Origin: Corynebacterium pseudodiphtheriticum DSM 44287
Lineage (GTDB): Bacteria > Actinomycetota > Actinomycetes > Mycobacteriales > Mycobacteriaceae
DNA: 64,000 nucleotides
Assembly (NCBI RefSeq): GCF_000688415.1
Contig: NZ_JIAH01000005.1
Span: 1 to 64,000, forward strand
Direction: 5' to 3'
Shown here in pieces: positions 1-7,752 of this stretch. Position 1 is the first letter of the stretch. Each line of letters opens with the position of its first letter. Under the pieces are notes generated by a model that made no database searches, was not told the DNA's origin, and was given only the letters and a program-made list of their open reading frames with translations. The translations under genes were made by a program, and so were the position numbers.

Positions 1-140
1 CATACCGGTTTTTGGCTGGTGTTTTTCGTGAGAGATTAATTTTTGTTGTGCTTTGCGTCCACTATGCAGTGTTTGACACACCACGCCGTGTTTGTGTGGT
101 TGACGGGCACATGGTTTTTTGTGTGTTGTCTGGTTGGTTG

Positions 141-260
141 TGTCGGTGGTTGATAGCGGCAGGGAAACGCCCGGTCCCATTCCGAACCCGGAAGCTAAGC
201 CTGCGTCGCGCTGATGGTACTGCACTCGGGAGGGTGTGGGAGAGTAGGTTGCTGCCGACA
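141..260 (+). rRNA. rrf: 5S ribosomal RNA
   Basis: This 120-base stretch carries the conserved 5S core (aaacgcccggtcccattc, then gaagctaagcc and gatggtactgc) and its two ends pair: tgtcgg at 141 with ccgaca ending at 260 forms helix I. It is the last gene of an rRNA operon whose 16S and 23S genes lie to the left of the window. Bases 1–140 are 23S–5S spacer with no gene that I can see. Confidence 0.95.
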
Positions 261-290
261 CTATATAATTTCATGTTTGGTTGTTTGTTT

Positions 291-340
291 GGCCCGTGGT
301 TGGGTGCACCCTGGTGGTGCATTCAACCACGGGCCACAAA
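291..340 (+). terminator. Terminator of the rRNA operon
   Basis: A perfect 12-bp inverted repeat (ggcccgtggttg at 291–302, caaccacgggcc at 324–335) closes a strong hairpin 30 bases after the 5S gene. There is no long T-run, but position and stem strength fit an rRNA operon terminator. Confidence 0.8.
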
Positions 341-384
341 CATATCCACAGTTAGATTCTTGAATATAGAGAGGCGACGAATGG

Positions 385-1323
385 ATGAGCGACAACGTTA
401 GCTATGAATCCCTAAGCCTCTACGATGCTACAGCCGACAAAGCTGCCAGCGCCGTCATAAAGCAGTATTCAAGCAGCTTTCATATCGCGACCTGCCTGTA
501 TCCGAAACCTATTCGGCGAGACATCCGCAACCTCTACGCGGTAGTCCGAATAGCGGATGAAATAGTTGATGGAACCCTGCACAAAGCAAACTCTCTCGCG
601 GGCAATACTCATTGCATGAGCAATGCTTTAGCCTCTTATGAACAGACCATCCTTAATGCACCGGACAAGCGTTTTCATACTGACCCGATTGTGCACGCTT
701 ACGCCAATACTGCCCGACGGTGTCGATTCCCAGAAGAACACTTGCAAGCATTCTTTCGCTCAATGCGCATGGATCTGAGTACGACCAGCTTTGCTGACAC
801 AGAGCTGCAAGAATACATCTATGGTTCCGCGGAAGTCATAGGACTGCTATGCCTCGATATTTTTTACGCCGAGACACCACGCCCAGATTCAGCTACCTGG
901 TCACGGATACAGGAGGGGGCACAACGCCTCGGCGCCGGCTTACAAAAAATCAATTTCCTCAGAGACTACACTGAAGACACTACAGTTCGTCGGCGCGATT
1001 ATTACCCTCGCTTGTCCGCACCGTCCGCAGAAGAAGCATTCAACAGCATCTTGGCAGAAGCTCGCTCCGATCTGCTAGCAGGCGCACGAACAATCAAATT
1101 ACTCCCTCCCAGCGTTCAACCGGCGGTAGCCGCGGCATCCGAAATTTACTTGGAATTAGCGCGCAAACTCTGCCGGCACCCGGAAGCGGTTATCGGTGCA
1201 GGCACTAACAAACGCAGGTTATCGGTCCCGAAGCCGGTTAAAACCCGGCTAGTCAGTCAGGCAATATTTCGTTCCGGTTATGGTGCCGCGCTACACAAAC
1301 TAACCCGGAAGGCAGGCGCATGA
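385..1323 (+). CDS. crtB: Phytoene synthase (squalene/phytoene synthase family)
   Basis: The 312-residue protein belongs to the trans-isoprenyl diphosphate synthase head-to-head family. CrtB condenses two geranylgeranyl diphosphates into phytoene, the first committed carotenoid step. Both Mg-diphosphate binding motifs are visible: DEIVD at residues 58–62 and DYTED at 194–198. The gaggcg at 371–376 precedes the ATG at 385; another ATG at 381 opens a 6-codon frame only. It overlaps crtI by four bases (ATGA), so the two are translationally coupled. No crtE (GGPP synthase) is in the window, so the precursor must come from elsewhere. Carotenoid pigment is inferred, not shown. Confidence 0.93.
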   Translation: MSDNVSYESLSLYDATADKAASAVIKQYSSSFHIATCLYPKPIRRDIRNLYAVVRIADEIVDGTLHKANSLAGNTHCMSNALASYEQTILNAPDKRFHTDPIVHAYANTARRCRFPEEHLQAFFRSMRMDLSTTSFADTELQEYIYGSAEVIGLLCLDIFYAETPRPDSATWSRIQEGAQRLGAGLQKINFLRDYTEDTTVRRRDYYPRLSAPSAEEAFNSILAEARSDLLAGARTIKLLPPSVQPAVAAASEIYLELARKLCRHPEAVIGAGTNKRRLSVPKPVKTRLVSQAIFRSGYGAALHKLTRKAGA

Positions 1324-3017
1324 AACCCCAAGTGTTGGTGATAGGCGCCGGTATCAGCGGGCTTGCTACCGCCGGGCTTCTGGCAAGGCGCGGGTTTGCG
1401 GTCACGGTCGTCGACAAGAATGAGTCCGTTGGTGGCAGAATTGGCGAAATATCCGACTCCGGGTTTCGGTTTGAAACCGGGCCCTCGTGGTATTTGATGC
1501 CAGAAGCATACGATCAATTTTTCCGCATCATGGGTACAAGTACCGCCGCGCAGTTATCACTGTCGGTGCTTGATCCGGGTTACCGCGTGTGGACAGACGT
1601 CGGCGAATACGTCGATGTGCCCCGTGGGGCAGACAAGGTCGCGGAGTTATTTGAATCGATTGAGCCAGGGGCAGGAGCACGCTTGCGTAGTTACCTGGCA
1701 TCCGCACACCTGGTTTATTCCGTTGCCCTCAGTCATTTTTTGTACACTACCTTCCGTTCAGCGTCTGCGTTTTTTCAGCCAGAGGTCCTGCGCCGTTCCG
1801 GGCATCTGCTCCGGTTTTTGTTGGTTCCCCTACAGCAGTTCGTCGAGAAGCAGTTTCGCGATCACCGTCTGCGTAAAATTCTGCAATATCCAGCGGTGTT
1901 TCTTTCGACCCAACCAAGTACAGCCCCGAGTTTGTACCACTTGATGAGCCACACTGACTTGGAACTGGGGGTGCGATATCCAACTGGTGGTTTCCGGGCT
2001 ATTGTAGATGCAGTCGCACAATTGGCGCACGAGCATGGTGTCCGCTTCGAATTAGGATCCGAGGTTGTTCGTCTGGATTGCGCGGATCGCAACAACAGCC
2101 CACGACGCTCCAGCCAGCAGGACCGCAGCACGTTGTACTCCGGTGCACAGGCGGATAAGGCTCATATCAAGCGCGTCGAGGTGCGGACAGCGGAGGGTAG
2201 CCAGACTTATTACCCTGACCTCGTGGTGTCCACGGCAGACCTGCACCACACTGAAACTGTGTTGCTTCCTCGCAAATACCAAAGTTACCCCGAAACGTAT
2301 TTTGCGAAAAAAGACCCTGGGATCGGCGTCGTACTGGCCATGTTGGGCGTTCGCGGAGCGCTTCCAGAATTAGCTCATCATTCATTGCTGCTGTCCCCGG
2401 AGTGGCAGAGGGATTTTTCTGCCGTATTTTCGGCAACCGGCGCGCTACCCGAAAATAAGAGTTCGTTATCGCTGTACGTGTGTAAGCCCTCGGCAACCGA
2501 TGCGACAGTGGCTCCTGCCGGTTACGAAAATCTTTTTGTACTAGTACCTACAGCGGCCGATCTGGGGATTGGCTACGGTTCTGGCGATCATGCCGACGAA
2601 CGCAATAATGTTGCTTTTGCGCAGCAGGAATCACCGGCGGTAACAGCTATCGTCGACAAGGCTGTGGCTCGGATTGCCCAAGTGACAGGCGTTAATGATT
2701 TGGCGGAGCGAATTGTGGTGCGGCATACGCTCGCGCCAGGAGATTTCGCGAAGGATTTCCATGCTTGGCGCGGTGGTGCTCTGGGCCCGGCGCACACGCT
2801 AGGGCAATCTGCGATGTTTCGACCGCAGAATAAGTCGAAAAAACTCTCCAACCTTTACTACGCCGGTGCGACTGTCGCGCCCGGGGTGGGGGTGCCGATG
2901 TGCCTGATTTCGGCCGAAAATGTTCTCAAACGTATCGATGGGCGGACAGATTCCCGTCCCATGCTTGCCGACGAAGTGCTGCATGGCAGCCACTGTAAGC
3001 GAAATCGCAGCCACTAA
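1320..3017 (+). CDS. crtI: Phytoene desaturase (CrtI family)
   Basis: The 565-residue FAD-dependent desaturase/isomerase acts on phytoene made by CrtB. The N-terminus holds the dinucleotide-binding GAGISG motif (residues 8–13) followed by the GG..E/R region, and the C-terminus carries the bacterial phytoene dehydrogenase signature YYAGATVAPGVGVP. The start overlaps the crtB stop (ATGA). At about residues 255–280 there is a polar, Asn/Ser/Arg/Gln-rich stretch that makes the protein longer than many CrtI proteins (about 490–550 residues). The gene ends 10 bp before the convergent pseudouridine synthase gene. Confidence 0.93.
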   Translation: MKPQVLVIGAGISGLATAGLLARRGFAVTVVDKNESVGGRIGEISDSGFRFETGPSWYLMPEAYDQFFRIMGTSTAAQLSLSVLDPGYRVWTDVGEYVDVPRGADKVAELFESIEPGAGARLRSYLASAHLVYSVALSHFLYTTFRSASAFFQPEVLRRSGHLLRFLLVPLQQFVEKQFRDHRLRKILQYPAVFLSTQPSTAPSLYHLMSHTDLELGVRYPTGGFRAIVDAVAQLAHEHGVRFELGSEVVRLDCADRNNSPRRSSQQDRSTLYSGAQADKAHIKRVEVRTAEGSQTYYPDLVVSTADLHHTETVLLPRKYQSYPETYFAKKDPGIGVVLAMLGVRGALPELAHHSLLLSPEWQRDFSAVFSATGALPENKSSLSLYVCKPSATDATVAPAGYENLFVLVPTAADLGIGYGSGDHADERNNVAFAQQESPAVTAIVDKAVARIAQVTGVNDLAERIVVRHTLAPGDFAKDFHAWRGGALGPAHTLGQSAMFRPQNKSKKLSNLYYAGATVAPGVGVPMCLISAENVLKRIDGRTDSRPMLADEVLHGSHCKRNRSH

Positions 3018-3027
3018 AAACGAATCT

Positions 3028-4032
3028 TTAACTTTGCTGCAAGGTATCGAGCACCCCTAGCTCGGTACGAAAACTGCGCTGCCGGCCGTTTAACGGATCG
3101 GTGAAAGAGATTTCCCGGGCGATGAGATGCATGGGCACCGCAAAATCTTCTTCATCCTCTTTATATATCCGCGGATAAACAGGATCGCCCAAGATGGGTA
3201 CTCCTGCCGCCCACATATGCAGGCGCAGTTGATGTGTTTTACCAGTGACCGGGGCCAACCGGTAACGCGCCAGTGGTGGCTGCGGGCCGTGGATTTTTTC
3301 CAGCTCGGTTTGTTCTGCCGGGCTGCACGGAGTGATGGCATCTACATAGGTGATCGCATTGGTTTCGCCTTCCACGAAGCGGCCCTGCAATTCGCCAGGG
3401 TGTTTTTCGAGCCGGGAACGCCAGCTAAGCCGACAGTCGTGAGCAAGCGAGTCGGCCAACTCTGGATCATAAGCCGCGACGGCCTCGTACACCTTGGATA
3501 CCTGACGTTGCGCGAACAGGGTTTGATACGGCCCGCGCAGTTCGGAGCGGGTGGTGAACACGACCAACCCGGAGGTTAAACGGTCCAGCCTGTGGGCAGG
3601 GGAAATCTCCGGGATACCGGTGAGCCGACGCAACTGCACAGTCGCGGTTTGCACAATGTGGCGAGCCCGCGGCATCGTAGCCATGAACGGTGGCTTGTGG
3701 ACCACCAGCAAGTCATCGTCGCGGTGGATTATCGTGAGCTGGTAGGGAATTTCGGCTTCCGGGGCAGGGGTTTTGTAGAAGAAGACCTCACAATTTTCGG
3801 GTAGCAGCTCGTTGGGGGAAAGCGGGGTGCCGTTGTGGCGCACCACCTCGTGATCGCGAAAGCGTTGGTAAATCGCCTCCCAATTATCATCTGGGTGGCG
3901 ATGTCTCTGGGAAAAAATTACCTCGGCGACGGCATCGACAGCTCGAATTCCGGATGGTGGGGCGCCTTGAATGCGGATGCGCGTGGGGTTCAGACCATCT
4001 TTGATGGGTAACGGGGTGGACTTTCGGCGCAT
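3028..4032 (-). CDS. RluA-family RNA pseudouridine synthase
   Basis: The 334-residue protein shows the RluA catalytic motif HRLDRLTSGLVVF, in which the Asp attacks the target uridine. The family converts specific uridines of 23S rRNA or tRNA to pseudouridine; the exact target cannot be read from sequence. The N-terminal third is less conserved, and the catalytic core fills the rest. The start ATG at 4032 has no Shine-Dalgarno, but TATAAT lies 7 bases upstream, so the mRNA is probably leaderless. The gene is divergent from a 43-codon gene only 18 bp away. Confidence 0.88.
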   Translation of the reverse strand: MRRKSTPLPIKDGLNPTRIRIQGAPPSGIRAVDAVAEVIFSQRHRHPDDNWEAIYQRFRDHEVVRHNGTPLSPNELLPENCEVFFYKTPAPEAEIPYQLTIIHRDDDLLVVHKPPFMATMPRARHIVQTATVQLRRLTGIPEISPAHRLDRLTSGLVVFTTRSELRGPYQTLFAQRQVSKVYEAVAAYDPELADSLAHDCRLSWRSRLEKHPGELQGRFVEGETNAITYVDAITPCSPAEQTELEKIHGPQPPLARYRLAPVTGKTHQLRLHMWAAGVPILGDPVYPRIYKEDEEDFAVPMHLIAREISFTDPLNGRQRSFRTELGVLDTLQQS

Positions 4033-4050
4033 GTCGTTTATTATATCGTT
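4033..4050. promoter_or_regulatory. Overlapping divergent -10 elements, leaderless in both directions
   Basis: The whole intergenic region is 18 bp. Reading rightwards, TATTAT (4039–4044) lies 6 bases before the ATG at 4051. Reading leftwards, TATAAT (4045–4040) lies 7 bases before the ATG at 4032. The two boxes share bases, which is the symmetry expected of a bidirectional promoter giving leaderless mRNAs. There is no room for a ribosome-binding site on either side. Confidence 0.6.
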
Positions 4051-4182
4051 ATGGATTTAAACGCATTCTTAGAACCAATCACCAACTTCTTTGCCTCTGA
4101 AATTGGCGCCACCATCTCACGGGTACTGCACAGTATTTTCCAGCTTCTCTACCCAGCTAACTCGGAAGCTGCACATAAATAA
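4051..4182 (+). CDS. Small hydrophobic/amphipathic protein, 43 residues, unknown
   Basis: This short gene encodes MDLNAFLEPI... ending in LYPANSEAAHK. The central part (residues 5–33) alternates hydrophobic and polar residues and could form an amphipathic helix or a membrane helix; there is no signal peptide or Cys. The start is placed by the TATTAT box 6 bases upstream. Corynebacterial outer-membrane (mycomembrane) porins of the PorA/PorH type are also 40–60-residue proteins without signal peptides, so a porin-like role is possible, but I see no diagnostic motif. It could also be a regulatory or assembly peptide. Confidence 0.55.
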   Translation: MDLNAFLEPITNFFASEIGATISRVLHSIFQLLYPANSEAAHK

Positions 4183-4280
4183 AAGGTTTCCCACTCCTCC
4201 CACGCCTTGTCGCTTTACAGGGCTTTGGTTTTGGACGCGATGAAGAGCACGAAACAGCCGTGGTGTGCATTGTAAATCTA

Positions 4281-4309
4281 CGGACAGTGTCGGTGATCGC
4301 GGTTATACT
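4281..4309 (+). promoter_or_regulatory. Candidate promoter of the universal stress protein gene
   Basis: CGGACA at 4281–4286 and TATACT at 4304–4309 are 17 bp apart and about 100 bp upstream of the ATG at 4412. This fits a housekeeping-type promoter with a long 5' leader. The rest of the gap 4183–4411 shows no other gene. Confidence 0.4.
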
Positions 4310-4411
4310 GGGTGGTGGAAGGGATATTTTCGCCGGATTTGCTCATATCAGGTTCGGTCAGAGGTATTCACCAGTTATGGCTGAAAACGACCTGGAGAAA
4401 GGGCGGTCACA

Positions 4412-5308
4412 ATGTCCAAAGAAGATATCATTGTAGTAGCAGTAGACGGATCCGATGCTTCCAACGAGGCTGTCCGTTGGGCAGCAAATGCAGCGGCAAA
4501 GCGTGGGGTTCCTCTACGTCTGGCTTCTAGCTACACGATGCCACAGTTTTTGTATGCAGAAGGCATGGCTCCGCCGAAAGAGCTTTATGACGAGCTGCAA
4601 GGCGAAACTTTAGACAAGATTGAAGCCGCGCGGAAGCTGGCTTTAGAAGTGGCTCCTGAAATTAAGATCGGTCACACGGTGGCCGAGGGCTCTCCGATTG
4701 ACATGCTATTGGAGATCTCCAATGACGTCACCATGATTGTTTTGGGCTCCCGCGGTCTGGGCGGTTTGTCTGGCATGGTTATGGGCTCTGTTTCTGCTGC
4801 GGTAGTTTCCCACTCCACCTGCCCAGTCGTGGTGGTTCGGGAAGATTCCGGAGTTACCGAATCCTCCAAGTATGGCCCAGTCGTCGTCGGTGTGGATGGT
4901 TCTGAAGTTTCCCAAAAAGCCACTGAATACGCCTTTGCCGAAGCGCACGCCCGTGGCTCTGAGCTGATTGCGATCAACACCTGGATGGATATGCAGGTGC
5001 AGGCATCGCTGGCAGGCTTGACGGCTGCGCAGAAGGAATGGGAACAAACTGAAAAAGAACAAAAGCAGATGATGGATGAGCGCTTGTCTGCTTTAGTGAA
5101 GAAGTACCCAGAGGTACCGGTGAAGAAGGTCGTGACCCGGGATCGTCCGGTGCGGGCATTGGCGGAAAACGCGGAAGACGCTCAGCTGCTGGTGACCGGT
5201 TCACATGGCCGCGGCGGATTCAAAGGAATGCTGCTAGGATCGACTTCTCGTGCACTGTTGCAATCCGCGCCGTGCCCAATGATGGTTGTTCGCCCAGAAT
5301 CGGAGTAA
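4412..5308 (+). CDS. Universal stress protein, tandem UspA domains
   Basis: The 298-residue cytosolic protein has two UspA folds (about 5–145 and 152–297). Each ends in the ATP-binding G-x2-G-x9-G-S motif: GSRGLGGLSGMVMGS in the first and GSHGRGGFKGMLLGS in the second. Tandem USPs of actinobacteria bind ATP and take part in stress, hypoxia or stationary-phase adaptation; the exact job is unknown. The sequence ggagaaagggcgg stands 8–20 bases before the ATG. Only 3 bases separate it from the next gene, so the two form an operon closed by the terminator at 5591. Confidence 0.9.
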   Translation: MSKEDIIVVAVDGSDASNEAVRWAANAAAKRGVPLRLASSYTMPQFLYAEGMAPPKELYDELQGETLDKIEAARKLALEVAPEIKIGHTVAEGSPIDMLLEISNDVTMIVLGSRGLGGLSGMVMGSVSAAVVSHSTCPVVVVREDSGVTESSKYGPVVVGVDGSEVSQKATEYAFAEAHARGSELIAINTWMDMQVQASLAGLTAAQKEWEQTEKEQKQMMDERLSALVKKYPEVPVKKVVTRDRPVRALAENAEDAQLLVTGSHGRGGFKGMLLGSTSRALLQSAPCPMMVVRPESE

Positions 5309-5311
5309 AAA

Positions 5312-5569
5312 ATGGAAACCCTTAGCTTGGGAATTATCGCCTGGATTATTATCGGTGGTTTGGCAGGTTGGATCGCCGGTAAAATTAAAGATTCTAGCCA
5401 GGGTTTCTTCGGAAACATCCTTGTCGGCATCGTCGGCGGTCTACTCGGTGGTTGGCTACTGAGCCTGCTCGGCTTCGATGCTGCTGGCGGTGGTTTCTGG
5501 TTCAGCCTGCTCACAGCCATTCTTGGTTCAGTGATCCTGCTGTCTATCCTGAATGCGATTAAGAAATAA
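5312..5569 (+). CDS. GlsB/YeaQ/YmgE-family small membrane protein
   Basis: The 85-residue protein has three Gly-rich membrane segments with the pattern IIGGLAGWIAGKI and GGLLGGWLLSLLGF, typical of the transglycosylase-associated (YeaQ/GlsB) family. Members are stress-induced integral membrane proteins; the 'transglycosylase' name is historical and no activity is implied. It follows the universal stress gene directly, consistent with a shared stress role. Confidence 0.88.
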   Translation: METLSLGIIAWIIIGGLAGWIAGKIKDSSQGFFGNILVGIVGGLLGGWLLSLLGFDAAGGGFWFSLLTAILGSVILLSILNAIKK

Positions 5570-5590
5570 TGCTGCGAAAGTAGCTGCACT

Positions 5591-5622
5591 AAGCCAGTCG
5601 GTTTCTACCGGCTGGCTTTTTT
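5591..5622 (+). terminator. Rho-independent terminator
   Basis: The stem agccagtcggt/accggctggct with a TTCT loop is followed by TTTTTT. It ends the universal stress protein–GlsB operon. Confidence 0.85.
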
Positions 5623-5677
5623 AGTGACCAAAATCTGAATACAAAAAGTCTTACTAGTGCGCGCGAACTGAACCGGG

Positions 5678-5699
5678 TGGTCTATATTGTATGAAGACC
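5678..5699. promoter_or_regulatory. Candidate TetR operator over a -10 box
   Basis: An interrupted inverted repeat (ggtct ... agacc, 5-bp arms, 12-bp spacer) encloses TATATT at 5683–5688, about 60 bp before the tetR start. This is the usual place for an autoregulatory TetR operator. The arms are short, so the call is tentative. Confidence 0.25.
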
Positions 5700-5757
5700 G
5701 ACTAGTGCAGGTGCGTGGTCTGATCGCGCATACGGCTGAGAACAGGAAGGAGCCGGA

Positions 5758-6384
5758 GTGAGCACCGCCAAGAAGAAGACGACGGCTAGCCGTCGCCAGA
5801 ACCGCCCGAGTCCCCGCACTCGGTTGCTCAACTCTGCCACCAAACTTTTCGACACTGAAGGCATTCGTGTGATCGGTATTGACCGGATTTTACGCGATGC
5901 AGATGTTGCCAAAGCCTCGCTATATTCGTTGTTTGGTTCCAAAGACGCGCTGGTGACCGCCTATATCGAGAAACTTGACGAGGACTTTCGGGAAGATTGG
6001 CAACAGCGCACGGCAGAACTCACCAATGTGGAAGACAAGCTTTTGGCTTTCTTCGATAAAGCCATCGACGATGAACCAAAAAAGGATTTTCGCGGCTCGC
6101 ACTTTCTCAACGCAGCTAACGAATATCCAAAGCCAGAGACTGACTCTGAACGGCAAATCATTTCTGCGTGCATGAACCACCGTAGCTGGGTGCATGACAC
6201 CATGACCACGCTGTTAAACGAGAAAAATGGCTACCCGTCCGCAACCCAGGCCTCGCAGTTGCTTATTTTCCTCGATGGCGGGCTTGCCGGGGCACGCCTG
6301 ACCCGCAGCATCAACCCGCTGGTGACAGCACGAGACCTGGCGCGCCAGATGTTAGCGGCGCCACCAGCGGACTATTCGATTTAG
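5758..6384 (+). CDS. TetR/AcrR-family transcriptional regulator
   Basis: The 208-residue protein has the N-terminal helix-turn-helix of the family (about residues 20–66, with TKLFDTEGIRVIGIDRI and ADVAKASLYSLFGSKDALV) and a C-terminal ligand domain of about 140 residues. The GTG start at 5758 follows aggaaggagccgga. The ligand and targets are unknown; its only close neighbour downstream is convergent. Its stop codon overlaps the stop codon of the convergent yidC-like gene (6381–6384). Confidence 0.88.
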   Translation: MSTAKKKTTASRRQNRPSPRTRLLNSATKLFDTEGIRVIGIDRILRDADVAKASLYSLFGSKDALVTAYIEKLDEDFREDWQQRTAELTNVEDKLLAFFDKAIDDEPKKDFRGSHFLNAANEYPKPETDSERQIISACMNHRSWVHDTMTTLLNEKNGYPSATQASQLLIFLDGGLAGARLTRSINPLVTARDLARQMLAAPPADYSI

Positions 6385-7643
6385 TCGCGCCCACCTTCCC
6401 TTGGGGTATCGCTCGCGTCGCTAGAGGTATTTTCGGTAGTCGTATCCTGCGGAGAGTCGGCATTTGTAGATCTAGCCTGGGCAGCCTTCTTTTCGGCCTT
6501 TTCCGCCCGGCGCTGACGCGAAATCTCTAGTCGTGCTTGCTGCTGCTTTTTCCGCAGCTCCTTTTTCTCGGCGCGCTCCTGCTCTGCAGCGCGTTGCTTT
6601 TCTGCGCGGGTGGCGGCGAGTTCTTTTGCATACTCCGGATCTTTTCGCGCACGCTTATTTTCTTGTTTGCGTTCCCGTTTGCTCTGCTTACGGTCCTTTT
6701 TCCGCTGCCGGAATAATTGATGTGACTTACGTCGAGCCTCGTGATGCTCTTCTCGCAGTGGGTAGCGCACACGTACCAGCACAATGAACAATAGCGATTG
6801 CACCAAGGTCCACAAGTTATTAATGAACCAATAAATAATAATGGCCCAAGGGATCGGCACGTTAAAAGCGACAAAGAACAGCATGATCGGCACAAATACC
6901 GACATCACGATCAAGAATTTGAATAACCGGCGCGCGATAGCATTCGACCATTCAGTGGTATAGAACGCGCGGAAGGTACTGATCACCAAGTTGATTGTGG
7001 TAAATGCAATAGCCAGTAGCAGCGCGGGCATCATCCCAGAAACGACTTCCGTGGTGCTAATACCAAAGGCCTGCTCTAGGTCTGGGCCCATCGAGGCGAA
7101 TGCCGGAAGCGGAATGCCTAAAAATTCTGTGTGACGGAAGTCGCTGACCTCCGCGGCAGTTAATAAGCCGATTGATTCTGCCGGCGCAATGCCCGTTTCT
7201 GCGCCAGAGCTGCCCGCAGCGCCTGCCTGTCCGGAACCGCCTTCTAGCGGGTTCGCCATTAACAACAGCAGCCGATACAGGCCGATGAAAACCGGAATCA
7301 TGATCAGTGGCGGGATACACCCCATCACTGGGCTGTAACGGTATTCGTCGTAAAGCGCTTGTTTTTTCTTTTGATATTCGCGAATCTCGTCGGTGCTGGT
7401 TACTTCCGCGTATTGTTCCTCAAGAGCGTTTAGGCGCGGACGAAGTAATGCGATGACGCGCCCAGAACGGGCGGAATACCAGGTCAATGGTGCGATCAGC
7501 CCGCGGACAGTGACGATGAGAAACGGAATGGAGACCAGCCATGACACGGAGTCTTCTAGCCCAAATATATTTTGAAAGATCAGGTGCCATAGTTTCATGA
7601 CCGCCGAAACTGGGTACATGAACAAGTCATATAAAGCTTCCAT
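6381..7643 (-). CDS. YidC/Oxa1-family membrane protein insertase
   Basis: The 420-residue protein has the five-helix YidC core of Gram-positive type: a first helix after about 35 residues containing the conserved Arg (TVRGLIAPLTW), a charged cytoplasmic hairpin, and further helices with GCIPPLIMIPVFIGLY and a W-rich final pair. From about residue 300 to the end there is a long Lys/Arg/Glu/Gln tail, likely helical, as in YidC homologues that contact ribosomes. It is not next to rnpA/rpmH, where the housekeeping yidC normally lies, so it is probably a second paralogue. That inference rests on context only. Confidence 0.85.
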   Translation of the reverse strand: MEALYDLFMYPVSAVMKLWHLIFQNIFGLEDSVSWLVSIPFLIVTVRGLIAPLTWYSARSGRVIALLRPRLNALEEQYAEVTSTDEIREYQKKKQALYDEYRYSPVMGCIPPLIMIPVFIGLYRLLLLMANPLEGGSGQAGAAGSSGAETGIAPAESIGLLTAAEVSDFRHTEFLGIPLPAFASMGPDLEQAFGISTTEVVSGMMPALLLAIAFTTINLVISTFRAFYTTEWSNAIARRLFKFLIVMSVFVPIMLFFVAFNVPIPWAIIIYWFINNLWTLVQSLLFIVLVRVRYPLREEHHEARRKSHQLFRQRKKDRKQSKRERKQENKRARKDPEYAKELAATRAEKQRAAEQERAEKKELRKKQQQARLEISRQRRAEKAEKKAAQARSTNADSPQDTTTENTSSDASDTPREGGRD

Positions 7644-7740
7644 AGAAAGAGCGCGCTTCCTTCCGACGAGGATCGTTTCTGCCGGGGATTAGGCAGAAAA
7701 ACACCGGCCGTTTAAAGTCTAGCCGTACGGCTGCACTGGG

Positions 7741-7746
7741 TAAGCT
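7741..7746 (+). promoter_or_regulatory. Leaderless -10 box of the histidine kinase gene
   Basis: TAAGCT lies exactly 6 bases before the ATG at 7753, and no Shine-Dalgarno is present. This supports ATG 7753 over the GTG at 7747. Confidence 0.4.
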
Positions 7747-7752
7747 GTGGGC

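Noticed and set aside
12-401. 129-codon frame across the 5S gene
   Set aside because: It is a by-product of the rRNA and terminator sequence.
7747-7749. GTG start of the histidine kinase
   Set aside because: It adds only two residues, and the TANNNT box stands directly before it, so a leaderless ATG at 7753 fits better.
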